A DNA stretch of 64,000 bases from Crocinitomicaceae bacterium (lineage in GTDB: Bacteria > Bacteroidota > Bacteroidia > Flavobacteriales_D > Crocinitomicaceae), in contig JAQWYK010000034.1 in assembly GCA_029254025.1 (NCBI GenBank), positions 1 through 64,000 on the forward strand, in the 5' to 3' direction. Position 1 is the stretch's first letter, and each line of letters starts with the position of its first letter. The position numbers and the translations under genes were made by a program. Below the pieces are notes generated by a model. It worked only from the letters and a program-made list of their open reading frames with translations. It ran no database searches and was not told where the DNA came from. Shown here one piece after another: positions 18,509-27,060 of the stretch.

Positions 18509-18841
18509 TTAATCTTCTTCGTCATCCTCTGAAGGTTCATCTTCTTCCTCCTCGATGTCATCAAACTTCTCCTCATATTCTTCACGCACATCATCTTTCA
18601 AGAATCCGTCGTCATCGTAGTCCTCATCATCTTCGATAATTTCTTGCGCCTCGAGCACAGTCATACGAATCAGGTAATACACTTCTTCTGTTTCAAAAGG
18701 AAGCGCACTCACTGTTTTCCCCTCTTTATTTTGAAATTGAACCAGGTTCCCCTCAAAACCGGAAGGATAATGTAACTTAATCTGTTGTTTCACAGATTCG
18801 TCTAGCTTGTCATAGTCTTTTACAAGTCTCGGTTTGCTCAT
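18509..18841 (-). CDS. Small protein with strongly acidic C-terminal tail
   Basis: A 110-residue protein of unknown function. Residues 1-65 form a compact polar domain (SKPRLVKDYDKLDESVKQQ, then YPSGFEGNLVQF and FETEEVYYLIRMTVLEAQ). From residue 70 on, about half of the positions are Asp or Glu, ending EEEEDEPSEDDEED. Such tails occur in DNA- or protein-mimic proteins, but here this is only an analogy. It stands alone with its own leader; no signal peptide. Confidence 0.75.
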   Translation of the reverse strand: MSKPRLVKDYDKLDESVKQQIKLHYPSGFEGNLVQFQNKEGKTVSALPFETEEVYYLIRMTVLEAQEIIEDDEDYDDDGFLKDDVREEYEEKFDDIEEEEDEPSEDDEED

Positions 18842-19012
18842 GGTCTTTATTTAAGCGGATAGAATTTGAGGTAAATGTATTAAAAACATAAAGACCAACA
18901 AATTTAGCAATTAAAAAAGTTGGAAAAAATCAGATTACCGTGTAAAAGATAATATAACTGCAGCTTCAATGGATACTACTAAACTAAATCTCATTTGTTT
19001 TGTTTAGTTCAT

Positions 19013-20179
19013 ATGAGTTACTTTAAGAAGCTCAACAAATTGGTAAGAATGATGCATTACCCCCAAAAAAAGAGACCAGAAGGAATAACTTTCACGCTTT
19101 TTCAAGCAGAAGAAAAGTCAGACTTTGAGCGCTTACTAGATGTATTCCAAGAAATCATTGTCCACACAGCTGGAGACGTTGATGAAGCGTGGGAATGGAT
19201 GAATGAGTTAGACAAGGAGTACAAACTCTTTTCAAGCGAATATTCCATGGAAGATTTTGTGGAAGATCTCAAAAAGCATGGTTACTTGAAAGATGATGAG
19301 GACAAACCAAATGGAAAAGGATTAGCCATTACCGCAAAAACAGAACAAGTGATTCGACAACGGGCACTCGATCAGATTTTTGGAGATTTGAAAAAATCGG
19401 AAAAAGGAAATCATAAAACCAAACATATTGGCGCTGGAACAGATAGTACAGGAGACCTGCGCAATTATTCCTTTGGGGACGGTATCGATCAAATTTCCGT
19501 CACGGAAAGTGTGAAAAATGCCTTTACCAACAATGGGATGGATGACTTTAAATTAACTGAGCAAGATTTAGTGGTTAACGACACGCATCACAGTGCGCAG
19601 ATGAGCACGGTATTAATGATTGACATCAGCCACAGTATGATTTTATATGGCGAAGATCGTATCACTCCTGCTAAAAAAGTAGCTATGGCTTTAGCAGAAT
19701 TAATTAAGACCAGATATGCTAAAGACAGCATAGACATCATTGTATTTGGAAATGATGCCTGGCCAATCACCTTAAAAGATTTGCCCTATTTAAAAGTAGG
19801 ACCTTACCATACTAATACGGTAGCTGGATTGAATCTTGCGTTGGACATTTTGCGCAAGAAAAAACAGGCGAACCGTCAGATTTTTATGATTACTGATGGG
19901 AAGCCTAGTTGTTTGAACCTTCCAAATGGCGAATACTATATGAACAGTAACGGACTCGATTCTTACATTACAGGGAAATGCATGAACAAAGCCAAGGAAG
20001 CACGAAAACTAGGAATTCCAATCACAACATTTATGATTGCGCAGGACCCTTATCTGCGGTCATTTGTGGAAGAGTTTACAGAAGCCAATCAAGGCAAAGC
20101 ATTTTACACGGGTCTAAAAGGATTAGGTCAAATGATATTTGAAGATTACGAAAAGAACAAAAAGAAAAATATTCGATAG
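19013..20179 (+). CDS. Von Willebrand factor A domain protein of a MoxR/VWA-type module
   Basis: Cytoplasmic protein with an N-terminal helical region (1-190) and a C-terminal VWA domain with an intact metal-ion-dependent adhesion site: DISHS (about 204-208), threonine in TNTVAGL, and aspartate in FMITDGKPS. I start at ATG 19013 (MSYFKKLNK), not 18995. Two bases separate its stop from an AAA+ ATPase gene that is followed by a small helical protein. VWA proteins paired with MoxR/ChlI-type ATPases act as substrate adaptors in metal insertion or protein remodelling (family knowledge); the substrate here is unknown. No membrane helix is seen, unlike BatA/BatB proteins. Confidence 0.85.
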   Translation: MSYFKKLNKLVRMMHYPQKKRPEGITFTLFQAEEKSDFERLLDVFQEIIVHTAGDVDEAWEWMNELDKEYKLFSSEYSMEDFVEDLKKHGYLKDDEDKPNGKGLAITAKTEQVIRQRALDQIFGDLKKSEKGNHKTKHIGAGTDSTGDLRNYSFGDGIDQISVTESVKNAFTNNGMDDFKLTEQDLVVNDTHHSAQMSTVLMIDISHSMILYGEDRITPAKKVAMALAELIKTRYAKDSIDIIVFGNDAWPITLKDLPYLKVGPYHTNTVAGLNLALDILRKKKQANRQIFMITDGKPSCLNLPNGEYYMNSNGLDSYITGKCMNKAKEARKLGIPITTFMIAQDPYLRSFVEEFTEANQGKAFYTGLKGLGQMIFEDYEKNKKKNIR

Positions 20180-20181
20180 CT

Positions 20182-21645
20182 ATGGAATGGACAGCACTAA
20201 AAACAGTTGGAGAACTTGAAAAATCGGGATATCAATCTCGGTCAATAAAGGATGAATTACGCGACAACTTGCAAACGAAATTGATCAATAAAACTTCCAT
20301 CTTCCAAGGGATAATTGGATACGAAGACACGGTGATACCTCAAATCAAGCGCGCAATTTTATCCAAACACGACATCAACTTATTAGGATTACGGGGTCAA
20401 GCTAAAACACGAATTGCCCGATCCATGATTGAATTACTCGATGAATACATTCCAATCATCGCCGGTTCAGACATTAACGACGATCCATTCTGTCCGATTT
20501 CTCATTTTGGAAAATCGCTGAAGGCCGAAAAAGGTAAAGAGACACCTATTGAATGGGTGCACCGGAGTGAACGCTTTTTTGAAAAATTAGCGACACCTGA
20601 TGTAACCGTTGCCGACTTAATTGGTGACATTGACCCAATCAAAGCTGCTACCTTGAAACTATCCTATGCGGACGAAAGAGTCATCCACTTCGGAATGATT
20701 CCACGAGCAAATCGCTGTATCTTTGTCATTAATGAAATCCCCGATTTACAAGCACGCATTCAGGTCGCATTATTCAACATATTGCAAGAAGGAGATATAC
20801 AAATCCGAGGATTTAAAATGCGTTTACCTCTAGATGTCAACTTCATTTTTACTGCAAATCCGGAAGATTATACTAATCGAGGAAGCATTGTTACTCCATT
20901 AAAAGATAGAATTGGTTCTCAAATTCTTACCCACTATCCGTTGAGTATCGAAATTGGCAAACAAATTACGGCACAAGAAGTAATTCGAGAGGTTACATCA
21001 GATACCATTAAAGTCCCTGAAAGCTCGAAAACGCTATTAGAACAAATTGTTTTTGAAGCGCGTGAGTCTCCGTACATTGACGCCAACAGTGGTGTTTCTG
21101 CACGAATGAGTATCACCATGTATGAAAACCTTGTCTCCGCTGCACATTTGCGCATGCTCCAAAACGGTGAAAAAACCACAGTAGTTCGCTTGTCGGATTT
21201 CGACGCCATCATTCCGTCAATTACAGGAAAGGTAGAACTCGTTTATGAGGGCGAACAATTGGGTGCAGAACAAGTAGCGCATCAGCTAATAGGTTCTGCC
21301 ATAAAAACACTATTTAATCAGGAATTCAGACCCATTAAAAAACTAAAAAAGCCAGGGGTGTCAGATGAATTCGACAGTATTGTGCAATGGTTTATGGAGA
21401 CCGAAAACTTCGAGTTAATCACAGGGGCGCTTGATAAAAAATATGCAGAACAATTGAATCAAATCACTCCTCTAAACGCGGTTATCGACCAATATCATCC
21501 AACATCCGATGAAGTTGAGCGCACTTTCCTAAAAGAATTGCTGCTCTGGGGGTTGGTAGAATATCAGCTTCTTTCCAAATACAAGAACCCAGCTGGAATA
21601 AGTTTTGCAGACGAAATTTTAGGATCGATTTATGGAAGAGAATAA
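20182..21645 (+). CDS. AAA+ ATPase, magnesium-chelatase subunit I / MoxR-like
   Basis: A 487-residue ATPase. The nucleotide site is GLRGQAKTR (about 70-78, a GxxGxxKT variant), Walker B is in CIFVINEIPDL (about 176-186), and sensor 1 in IFTANPEDYTNRG. An inserted segment with EWVHRSERFFEKLATPDVTV follows Walker A, as in ChlI-type proteins with their extra hairpins. The C-terminal 150 residues form a helical domain. The gene lies between the VWA gene and a small helical gene with which it overlaps by 14 bases, so all three are probably co-translated and form one complex (inference). Confidence 0.87.
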   Translation: MEWTALKTVGELEKSGYQSRSIKDELRDNLQTKLINKTSIFQGIIGYEDTVIPQIKRAILSKHDINLLGLRGQAKTRIARSMIELLDEYIPIIAGSDINDDPFCPISHFGKSLKAEKGKETPIEWVHRSERFFEKLATPDVTVADLIGDIDPIKAATLKLSYADERVIHFGMIPRANRCIFVINEIPDLQARIQVALFNILQEGDIQIRGFKMRLPLDVNFIFTANPEDYTNRGSIVTPLKDRIGSQILTHYPLSIEIGKQITAQEVIREVTSDTIKVPESSKTLLEQIVFEARESPYIDANSGVSARMSITMYENLVSAAHLRMLQNGEKTTVVRLSDFDAIIPSITGKVELVYEGEQLGAEQVAHQLIGSAIKTLFNQEFRPIKKLKKPGVSDEFDSIVQWFMETENFELITGALDKKYAEQLNQITPLNAVIDQYHPTSDEVERTFLKELLLWGLVEYQLLSKYKNPAGISFADEILGSIYGRE

Positions 21646-22009
21646 AACAGAACGACCAAGTTTACCTAGCCACATTTTAGAAGGCACATTAACAGAAACG
21701 GAGGATTACCAAAATAGAATCCTCCGTCCGTTAATAAAGATGCAAAGTGACTTATTGATGGCACACTTAAATGCAAAATTAGTGTTGCTTAGAACAGACT
21801 TTACAGTATTAAATAAAGACCAACAAATCGACACTTTAAATCAGTTATATACCAAAGACCAAGCCTTCCGACGCGAAGTCATTGGAATGATCATTGGACA
21901 TCTAAGGTTGGAAGAATATGACCGCTACGTGCAACACTCCAAAGAATTAAACAGAAGAATTACACAAATAATTCTTCAACGCGCGATTGATCTCAACGTC
22001 TTGAAATAA
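21632..22009 (+). CDS. Small helical protein, third gene of the VWA/AAA module
   Basis: A 125-residue soluble protein predicted to be almost wholly alpha-helical (YQNRILRPLIKMQSDLLMA, FRREVIGMIIGHLRLEE). I do not recognise a family. Its ATG lies 14 bases inside the ATPase gene, so expression is coupled. The obvious hypothesis is an accessory or regulatory subunit of the ATPase-VWA pair. No signal peptide, metal motif or membrane segment. Confidence 0.75.
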   Translation: MEENKTERPSLPSHILEGTLTETEDYQNRILRPLIKMQSDLLMAHLNAKLVLLRTDFTVLNKDQQIDTLNQLYTKDQAFRREVIGMIIGHLRLEEYDRYVQHSKELNRRITQIILQRAIDLNVLK

Positions 22010-22012
22010 TAC

Positions 22013-23623
22013 TTATTCTTTAATCAGTTTCTCGTAAAAAAAGTGAACGTTATCTACTGAAACTGTTAAGAAAAGTATCTGTGGGCAAATGTTTTTATTC
22101 AGCTTTATCGAGTACGTTTTTGTACCGTTTTTTACTTTATCAAACTCTCCTGTTTGTAAAACTTGACCATTCACTGATGTGATATGATATTCAATCCAAT
22201 TCCCATCTTGAATATTCATCTCCAAACTAATTTTATCCTTCACCGGATTTGGAAAAGCAGATAATGTATGAGGGTTCGATTGCTCAATCGGGGCTGAACT
22301 CAACGACGCATCATAAATTAACTTTACGGCATAAATGGAAGCATCTGCGCTCGTAGTTTCCGTTACATTGTTTGAGAACGGATTCAATGTAGGACTGAGT
22401 ATACCTCCTACAATGTGTCCGACAAGAATGGTATCTGAAATGCCAGCCGCCTCATTCAGTTTGATGATTTTTTCCGCGTAATGAGGTACTGCAAGATTCA
22501 TAATGAATTCCGAACTTGCTCCTTTCAATGCGGGCATCTCCACTGGCAATACAAACTCTTGTAGACTACCATCTGAATAACGAGATAGTCGACTTATTGT
22601 CTTAACGAACGGAACTTGATCGTCTTGCACCAACGTACCATTGTCATAATAATACTGGCTCATTCCTCCGAAAAACAAATTATGTGTTTGATTATTCGCA
22701 GCATCATGAATCGCCACTTTCGACCCATGGTAATTTGACAAGTACTGATTAAAAGACGTGTTTGGCGTATGCCCTGAAGGTTTGATATCTACCGGGTACA
22801 AAAATGGCAAATCAATGGTTTCTTGAAAAACACCAGAAGAAATCGTGTACCCCATAGTTCCATCTTCAAAAATTTGAGGTAACAAATTATAATCTCTTCT
22901 TCTTAAGTGAACAGCATCAATTATTTCAGCGTAATTTGAAAACGATAATTGAGTTCCAGCATTATTCACCTCAAAAGAGCGAATAGCATTAGTATAAGTT
23001 TGTACGTATGTTGCATGCCCCATTGGATTATAACGTCCGTCAAAACGATGTCCACCAATAATCATCAGTTTACCATCCATTTCTCCCATTTGCCCTCCTG
23101 TGACAGCAAAAACATCATCGTCTATCTGCTTAAAAAAGGGAGTTATATCTCCAGCATTGATAATGGCATCCATTACCTCTGAAACCATAATTGTTGTCAT
23201 GCTTGGAAAAGTGATGTGATCCTGAGCCGCATTGGAATAGGCATAGCCTCCAATAAAATAGAGCGTATCATCCACTTGATAGAAGTTCATATTGGTACTT
23301 TGCATCTGTTCAAAAATAGACACTGGAAGCACGTCCAAGTTTGCAGACCAAAAAGTTTGATTTTCATAATCAATTACAAATGCTTCTTTATTATTTTGAT
23401 TCTCTGGGAAGGCATTAAACGGCTGTCGCGCATGAATCCCATCTAATCTACCTCCCAGAATCAACCACTTTCCGTCGTGTTGTGCATAAGCAAATGAATG
23501 CATCCCAGGTAAATTGGGAACAACGACTGGCTCTAATTCAATACGGTAAAGAAAACTGTCTTGGGCGCCTGAAGACATAACCAATAAGGTCATCAGTAGT
23601 AAAGCGAATAGATTCTTTTTCAT
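22013..23623 (-). CDS. Secreted kelch-like propeller protein with T9SS sorting domain
   Basis: A 536-residue exported protein: signal peptide 1-20 (ending SSGAQ), then a region with recurring GG motifs (WLILGGRLDG, LYFIGGYAY, KLMIIGGHRFDG, LFFGGMSQYY) typical of kelch-type beta-propellers, and a C-terminal sorting domain (about 450-536) opening with LSAFPNPVKDKISLEM. The latter directs secretion by the type IX system and surface attachment or release. It is downstream of the M28 peptidase with a three-base gap, so the two are probably co-transcribed. Ligand unknown. Confidence 0.8.
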   Translation of the reverse strand: MKKNLFALLLMTLLVMSSGAQDSFLYRIELEPVVVPNLPGMHSFAYAQHDGKWLILGGRLDGIHARQPFNAFPENQNNKEAFVIDYENQTFWSANLDVLPVSIFEQMQSTNMNFYQVDDTLYFIGGYAYSNAAQDHITFPSMTTIMVSEVMDAIINAGDITPFFKQIDDDVFAVTGGQMGEMDGKLMIIGGHRFDGRYNPMGHATYVQTYTNAIRSFEVNNAGTQLSFSNYAEIIDAVHLRRRDYNLLPQIFEDGTMGYTISSGVFQETIDLPFLYPVDIKPSGHTPNTSFNQYLSNYHGSKVAIHDAANNQTHNLFFGGMSQYYYDNGTLVQDDQVPFVKTISRLSRYSDGSLQEFVLPVEMPALKGASSEFIMNLAVPHYAEKIIKLNEAAGISDTILVGHIVGGILSPTLNPFSNNVTETTSADASIYAVKLIYDASLSSAPIEQSNPHTLSAFPNPVKDKISLEMNIQDGNWIEYHITSVNGQVLQTGEFDKVKNGTKTYSIKLNKNICPQILFLTVSVDNVHFFYEKLIKE

Positions 23624-23626
23624 AAT

Positions 23627-24841
23627 TTATAGATTAATATTAAGTAAAACTTTTGTATCATTTCTTTTTACGATAACTTCCATTTGCTCTCCTGGTGATA
23701 GTTTACCGAGAACTTCCATATACGTGTAGATATCCGCTATATCTTGACCGTTCATCGTTAGGATAATATCTCCGTCTTGCATTCCAGACAAAGCCGCAGG
23801 TTTGCCGTCAATAACCGCATCCACTTTCAATCCAGGACCAGGATAGCCATAGCTCGGCATCACTCCTAAGGTCACTTTTAATTTAGTGCGCTTGGATTGC
23901 ATTTTATTTGTTGTCGGAAGGAACTTCATATCTCCCTCTTGCGCAATATCATCAATAACGAGAGTCAGGTACTGATGAATTTCGAGCATTCCCTCATAAT
24001 TAATTTTCTCCTGCGTATCTGTTGACGTATGATAGTCCTCATGCTGACCGGTAAAAAAGTGCACAGCTGGAATATTTTCTAAATAAAAAGAAGCATGATC
24101 ACTTGGCCCTATGCCACTGGAGTCTTTGACCAACTCAAAACGCGTATTGTGCTGATCTAGCACATCATTCCAATGATTAGAAGTACCTGTTCCAAAAACA
24201 AAAAGTTCTTTGGTTGAAGGATCAAGGCGCCCTACCATGTCCAAGTTAATCATAGCTTTAATTGATTTAAGATCGAAGCCTGAATTCTCACACCAGAATT
24301 TTGAACCTATGAGGCCTATTTCCTCTGCAGAAAAAGCGATAAAAACGAAGTTCGTTAACTCAACCACCTCATTATTCTCAAAGTAATCTGCCAAATTCAA
24401 CATAAGCGCTACACCACTGGCATTATCATCGGCCCCATAATGAATTTTATCCGTGGGATCAGCTTCTCTGCTCGAGGTGTGGAACCCTCTTCCCAAATGG
24501 TCGTAATGTGCTCCAATCACGATGGTTTCTTCCTTATCGTTATCAATAAAACCGATTACATTTTTGGCCGTCAATGAATTCTTCTGCGTATCAAGTGAAT
24601 CTTGAGCAGAGGGAATGCTAAAGGACTGATAATAACGAGGTGTCAATGGAGTTAAACCTATGCTTTGAAATTGAGATTTTATATAATCCGCAGCTAACTT
24701 CTCCCCTTCTGTACCCGCTCTTCGACCTCCCATTTCAGGAGAACTTAGCTGGAATACATGTTGTTCCATGGCTTCATACGACTGTTGACCGAAGGAATTC
24801 ACCAGTTGGAAAAAGAAACAGAGAAAGAGTACAGATTTCAT
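23627..24841 (-). CDS. M28 family zinc aminopeptidase with C-terminal PDZ domain
   Basis: Exported metallopeptidase of 404 residues. Signal peptide 1-18 (ending SFGQ). Zinc-site motifs appear in order: GAHYDHLG (about 109-116), DDNASGVA (about 137-144), SAEEIGL with the catalytic glutamate pair, NLDMVGR and SDHASF. A PDZ domain occupies about 310-404 (GYPGPGLKVDAVI, LSGMQDGDIILTMNGQDI). The M28-PDZ fusion is common in Bacteroidota. It heads a two-gene unit with the kelch-like T9SS protein and has its own promoter box. It likely acts in the periplasm on peptides made by other secreted proteases. Confidence 0.92.
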   Translation of the reverse strand: MKSVLFLCFFFQLVNSFGQQSYEAMEQHVFQLSSPEMGGRRAGTEGEKLAADYIKSQFQSIGLTPLTPRYYQSFSIPSAQDSLDTQKNSLTAKNVIGFIDNDKEETIVIGAHYDHLGRGFHTSSREADPTDKIHYGADDNASGVALMLNLADYFENNEVVELTNFVFIAFSAEEIGLIGSKFWCENSGFDLKSIKAMINLDMVGRLDPSTKELFVFGTGTSNHWNDVLDQHNTRFELVKDSSGIGPSDHASFYLENIPAVHFFTGQHEDYHTSTDTQEKINYEGMLEIHQYLTLVIDDIAQEGDMKFLPTTNKMQSKRTKLKVTLGVMPSYGYPGPGLKVDAVIDGKPAALSGMQDGDIILTMNGQDIADIYTYMEVLGKLSPGEQMEVIVKRNDTKVLLNINL

Positions 24842-24855
24842 GAATCAATTTTCAT

Positions 24856-24863
24856 CAAATTTA
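24856..24863 (-). promoter_or_regulatory. Bacteroidota -7 box for the M28 peptidase gene
   Basis: The minus strand reads TAAATTTG, an exact TAnnTTTG match, 14 bases upstream of the ATG at 24841. Confidence 0.5.
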
Positions 24864-24970
24864 CCCATCTCCGCCATGTAATCATGTAACAAATGTTACG
24901 CGCATGACAATATAGAAACTATCTAAATAATTCGATCACTTTTATCGAAGTCAACAGATAAAATCAAAGC

Positions 24971-25090
24971 TACAAAATAGTAAATTCAACTCTACGGTTC
25001 TCTGATCGACCTTCATCTGTTCCGTTATTATCAACAGGGCGTTCTTCACCATATCCCTTGGAAGATAAACGATTTTCTCTGATCCAAGTT
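24971..25090 (-). pseudogene. 3' remnant of an OmpA-family gene
   Basis: The minus strand encodes about 39 residues ending in a stop at 24971: ENRLSSKGYGEERPVDNN, then EGRSENRRVEFTIL. This is the very end of an OmpA C-terminal peptidoglycan-binding domain (compare LSYKGYGQTQP in the intact PorE-like gene in this window). A stop codon lies directly upstream at about 25091 and no start is available. The rest of 24842-25190 holds no other recognisable gene. Confidence 0.6.
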
Positions 25091-25192
25091 TACTCCGATA
25101 ACATATTAATTTCGAATAAAATCTGTACTAATTATAGGAAAAGGGTCAGAAAATAACAAGGGCTTAAAAAATCCTATCACCGGTTTTGAAAC

Positions 25193-25222
25193 AAAAAAGC
25201 TCCTCGAAAATTTCGCGGAGCC
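25193..25222 (-). terminator. Terminator of the tmRNA gene
   Basis: GGCTCC..GGAGC hairpin extended by CGAAA/TTTCG pairs, followed on the minus strand by six T. It lies just past the tmRNA 3' end. Confidence 0.7.
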
Positions 25223-25233
25223 TTTCATTTAAA

Positions 25234-25637
25234 TGGTGGAGCTGGAGGGGTTCGAACCCTCGTCCAAACAAAGCAAAAACTAGCCTTCTACATGTTTAGT
25301 TTATGATTGGGTTTTCGACTGTAACCTGGACATAAACACCCCAGTTACAACTTAGCCTCTTAGAGTTTCACACACCATCAGAAGCCGACGATGTACTAGC
25401 TTTTTATTGTTGATTTCCCGGGATCCAGTTCTCAAAAAGCGGGAGATCCGGCGGGAAACTCGTCCCTCTTACTATTATTCGGAGTGGATAAAGCGTAATA
25501 ACATTCAGTTATTAGGCTGCGAGAGCATATGACGTATTGTCAATTATAGTTTGTGACCAGAGATTAACGAGACTCACCACATGGCTCGACATGCTTACAC
25601 TAATCATCACGAATGCTGTCAAATCCAAGTCAGCCCC
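25234..25637 (-). ncRNA. ssrA: Transfer-messenger RNA (tmRNA)
   Basis: Rescues stalled ribosomes by trans-translation. The 5' end GGGGCTG pairs with CAGCTCC before an encoded CCA; the T-arm reads GGGTTCGAACCC. The tag frame ends YALAA followed by TAA at about 25514, close to the expected place. Nine codons before the stop read DNTSYALAA, so the tag is probably (A)DNTSYALAA; the resume codon would be GAC instead of the glycine or alanine codon more usual in related species. Total length is about 404 bases, within the normal range. It stands alone, with its own promoter box and terminator. Confidence 0.93.
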
Positions 25638-25653
25638 ATTCAAATCAGAAATA

Positions 25654-25661
25654 CAAAGATA
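25654..25661 (-). promoter_or_regulatory. Promoter -7 box for ssrA
   Basis: TATCTTTG on the minus strand, 16 bases upstream of the mature tmRNA 5' end, leaving a short leader for RNase P to remove. Confidence 0.55.
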
Positions 25662-25708
25662 CAAAACAAACATCCCATTCACGCATAAATTCACGAATTT
25701 TAATGGTC

Positions 25709-26398
25709 TTACATGATTGACCAATAATAACTCAATTTGGTCCATAAGCGCTGGCGAAAACGCGGATCGAAATGAGCATCTGTTCGAAGGTCAATTGATA
25801 ATTCAATTTTATGTTTATTGTTGAAATAGTAACCGACACCAGCAACGTATCGATTCTCAACTTCGAAATAAGGCTGTACAAAACCAACAATCGTTTCGAG
25901 CGAGCCTGTTAGGTACGTTTCACCAGGATCTAAAGAAGCTCCTTGCAATGGAAAATCGGTACTCAATCGGTAACGCAAACGCCAGAGAAGAGGCTTATCA
26001 CCCTCTATTGTTTGGTCGGTACGTAAGCGGTGACCAAAGCGAAAATTCTTCCAGAAATTCAACCAAGCATATTGCTGAATAAAGCGATGCGAAGGACCGT
26101 TTTCTATTCGATATTGATAGCCTCCGTCAATTTTCGCGATCGGATTCAACCGATAACTGGCAAAAAATTGAATATCTGTTCGATAATGAAAATACCCTAC
26201 CTCATCGAATTTCATAGCTTCGTCTCGTCGGTATAAACCATGTTGAGATTCTATCTTTTGAATTAACTTCCAATTGTCGTTGATTTTATAGCTGAGCGCA
26301 TGTTCTGGAAATAAACCGATAATTGTCCTGCGCTCTTGGGAAAAATGAGAACTAGATATGAATGTAAGAGCGAACCAGAAGAAATGCTTATATTCCAT
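25709..26398 (-). CDS. DUF2490 family outer-membrane barrel-like protein
   Basis: A 229-residue exported protein (signal peptide 1-20, ending SSSHFSQ). The rest alternates hydrophobic and polar residues in short strands rich in aromatic and Arg residues (FFASYRLNPIAKIDGGYQYR, FRFGHRLRTDQ, YLTGSLETIVGF), as in DUF2490 proteins, which are predicted outer-membrane barrels. Biochemical role unknown. Its ATG overlaps the stop of the upstream gene by one base, so the pair forms an operon. The tmRNA gene begins 72 bases downstream on the same strand. Confidence 0.8.
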   Translation of the reverse strand: MEYKHFFWFALTFISSSHFSQERRTIIGLFPEHALSYKINDNWKLIQKIESQHGLYRRDEAMKFDEVGYFHYRTDIQFFASYRLNPIAKIDGGYQYRIENGPSHRFIQQYAWLNFWKNFRFGHRLRTDQTIEGDKPLLWRLRYRLSTDFPLQGASLDPGETYLTGSLETIVGFVQPYFEVENRYVAGVGYYFNNKHKIELSIDLRTDAHFDPRFRQRLWTKLSYYWSIM

Positions 26399-26967
26399 TA
26401 ATACATTAAGTTTTCTGATGAGCGCACAATAACTTCATGTGATGAAAGAATCTCACCCCTGTTTGACAGCAAATATTCCATCAACCGTTTCGAGGCATCC
26501 CTTTTTGTAAAAAGCTCAATTTCATACTTAATGCTGCTATTTTGGGCGGAAAGCTCTGTCAATACAACCTTTTCACTTCTCAACTCCGTAAACTGAATTT
26601 GTGTTTTTACAATCTTATAGGACCCCAACTGCGCTCCTAAAGATTGCTTCAGGACAGACTGAATATTTGGAGGCAACCTATTAAACTTTACCATTTTTTC
26701 AATATCTTCCAACCTGCCAAGACTGTCAAACTCTATACTGTAGAGAAATTTCTCTACTTTTATTTTCGCCTCAAAAGAGGTTCTGTGCTCCTGAACTTCT
26801 TTAAACCATTTCACCTTTTTAAAGGGTAAGTCCAGTTGATTTAAAAACTCCAGCGCTTCTTCAGGGAAGTCCGTTTGATCAATGCGAAATTCCCGTTCCA
26901 TTTTTTGGGCATTTAGCAACATCGTGGAACAGACCATTACCCAAAACAACATCACAATCCATCGCAT
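26398..26967 (-). CDS. Secreted PepSY-like hypothetical protein
   Basis: A 189-residue exported protein (signal peptide 1-20, ending LLNAQ). The segment VKWFKEVQEHRTSFEAKIK followed by YSIEFDSLGRLEDIEK resembles the beta-alpha-beta pattern of the PepSY-like putative inhibitor family of Bacteroidota, but the match is weak. First gene of a two-gene unit with the DUF2490 protein. TAATTTTG 16 bases upstream (26984-26991, minus) fits a -7 box. Confidence 0.6.
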   Translation of the reverse strand: MRWIVMLFWVMVCSTMLLNAQKMEREFRIDQTDFPEEALEFLNQLDLPFKKVKWFKEVQEHRTSFEAKIKVEKFLYSIEFDSLGRLEDIEKMVKFNRLPPNIQSVLKQSLGAQLGSYKIVKTQIQFTELRSEKVVLTELSAQNSSIKYEIELFTKRDASKRLMEYLLSNRGEILSSHEVIVRSSENLMY

Positions 26968-27060
26968 CCTACTTTCTTTTTATCAAAATTAAGGAATTAC
27001 AATAAAATCGGGAACATCCGTTGTTATAAAAAGATTAAATTCGCATCAAGATAAATTGAC

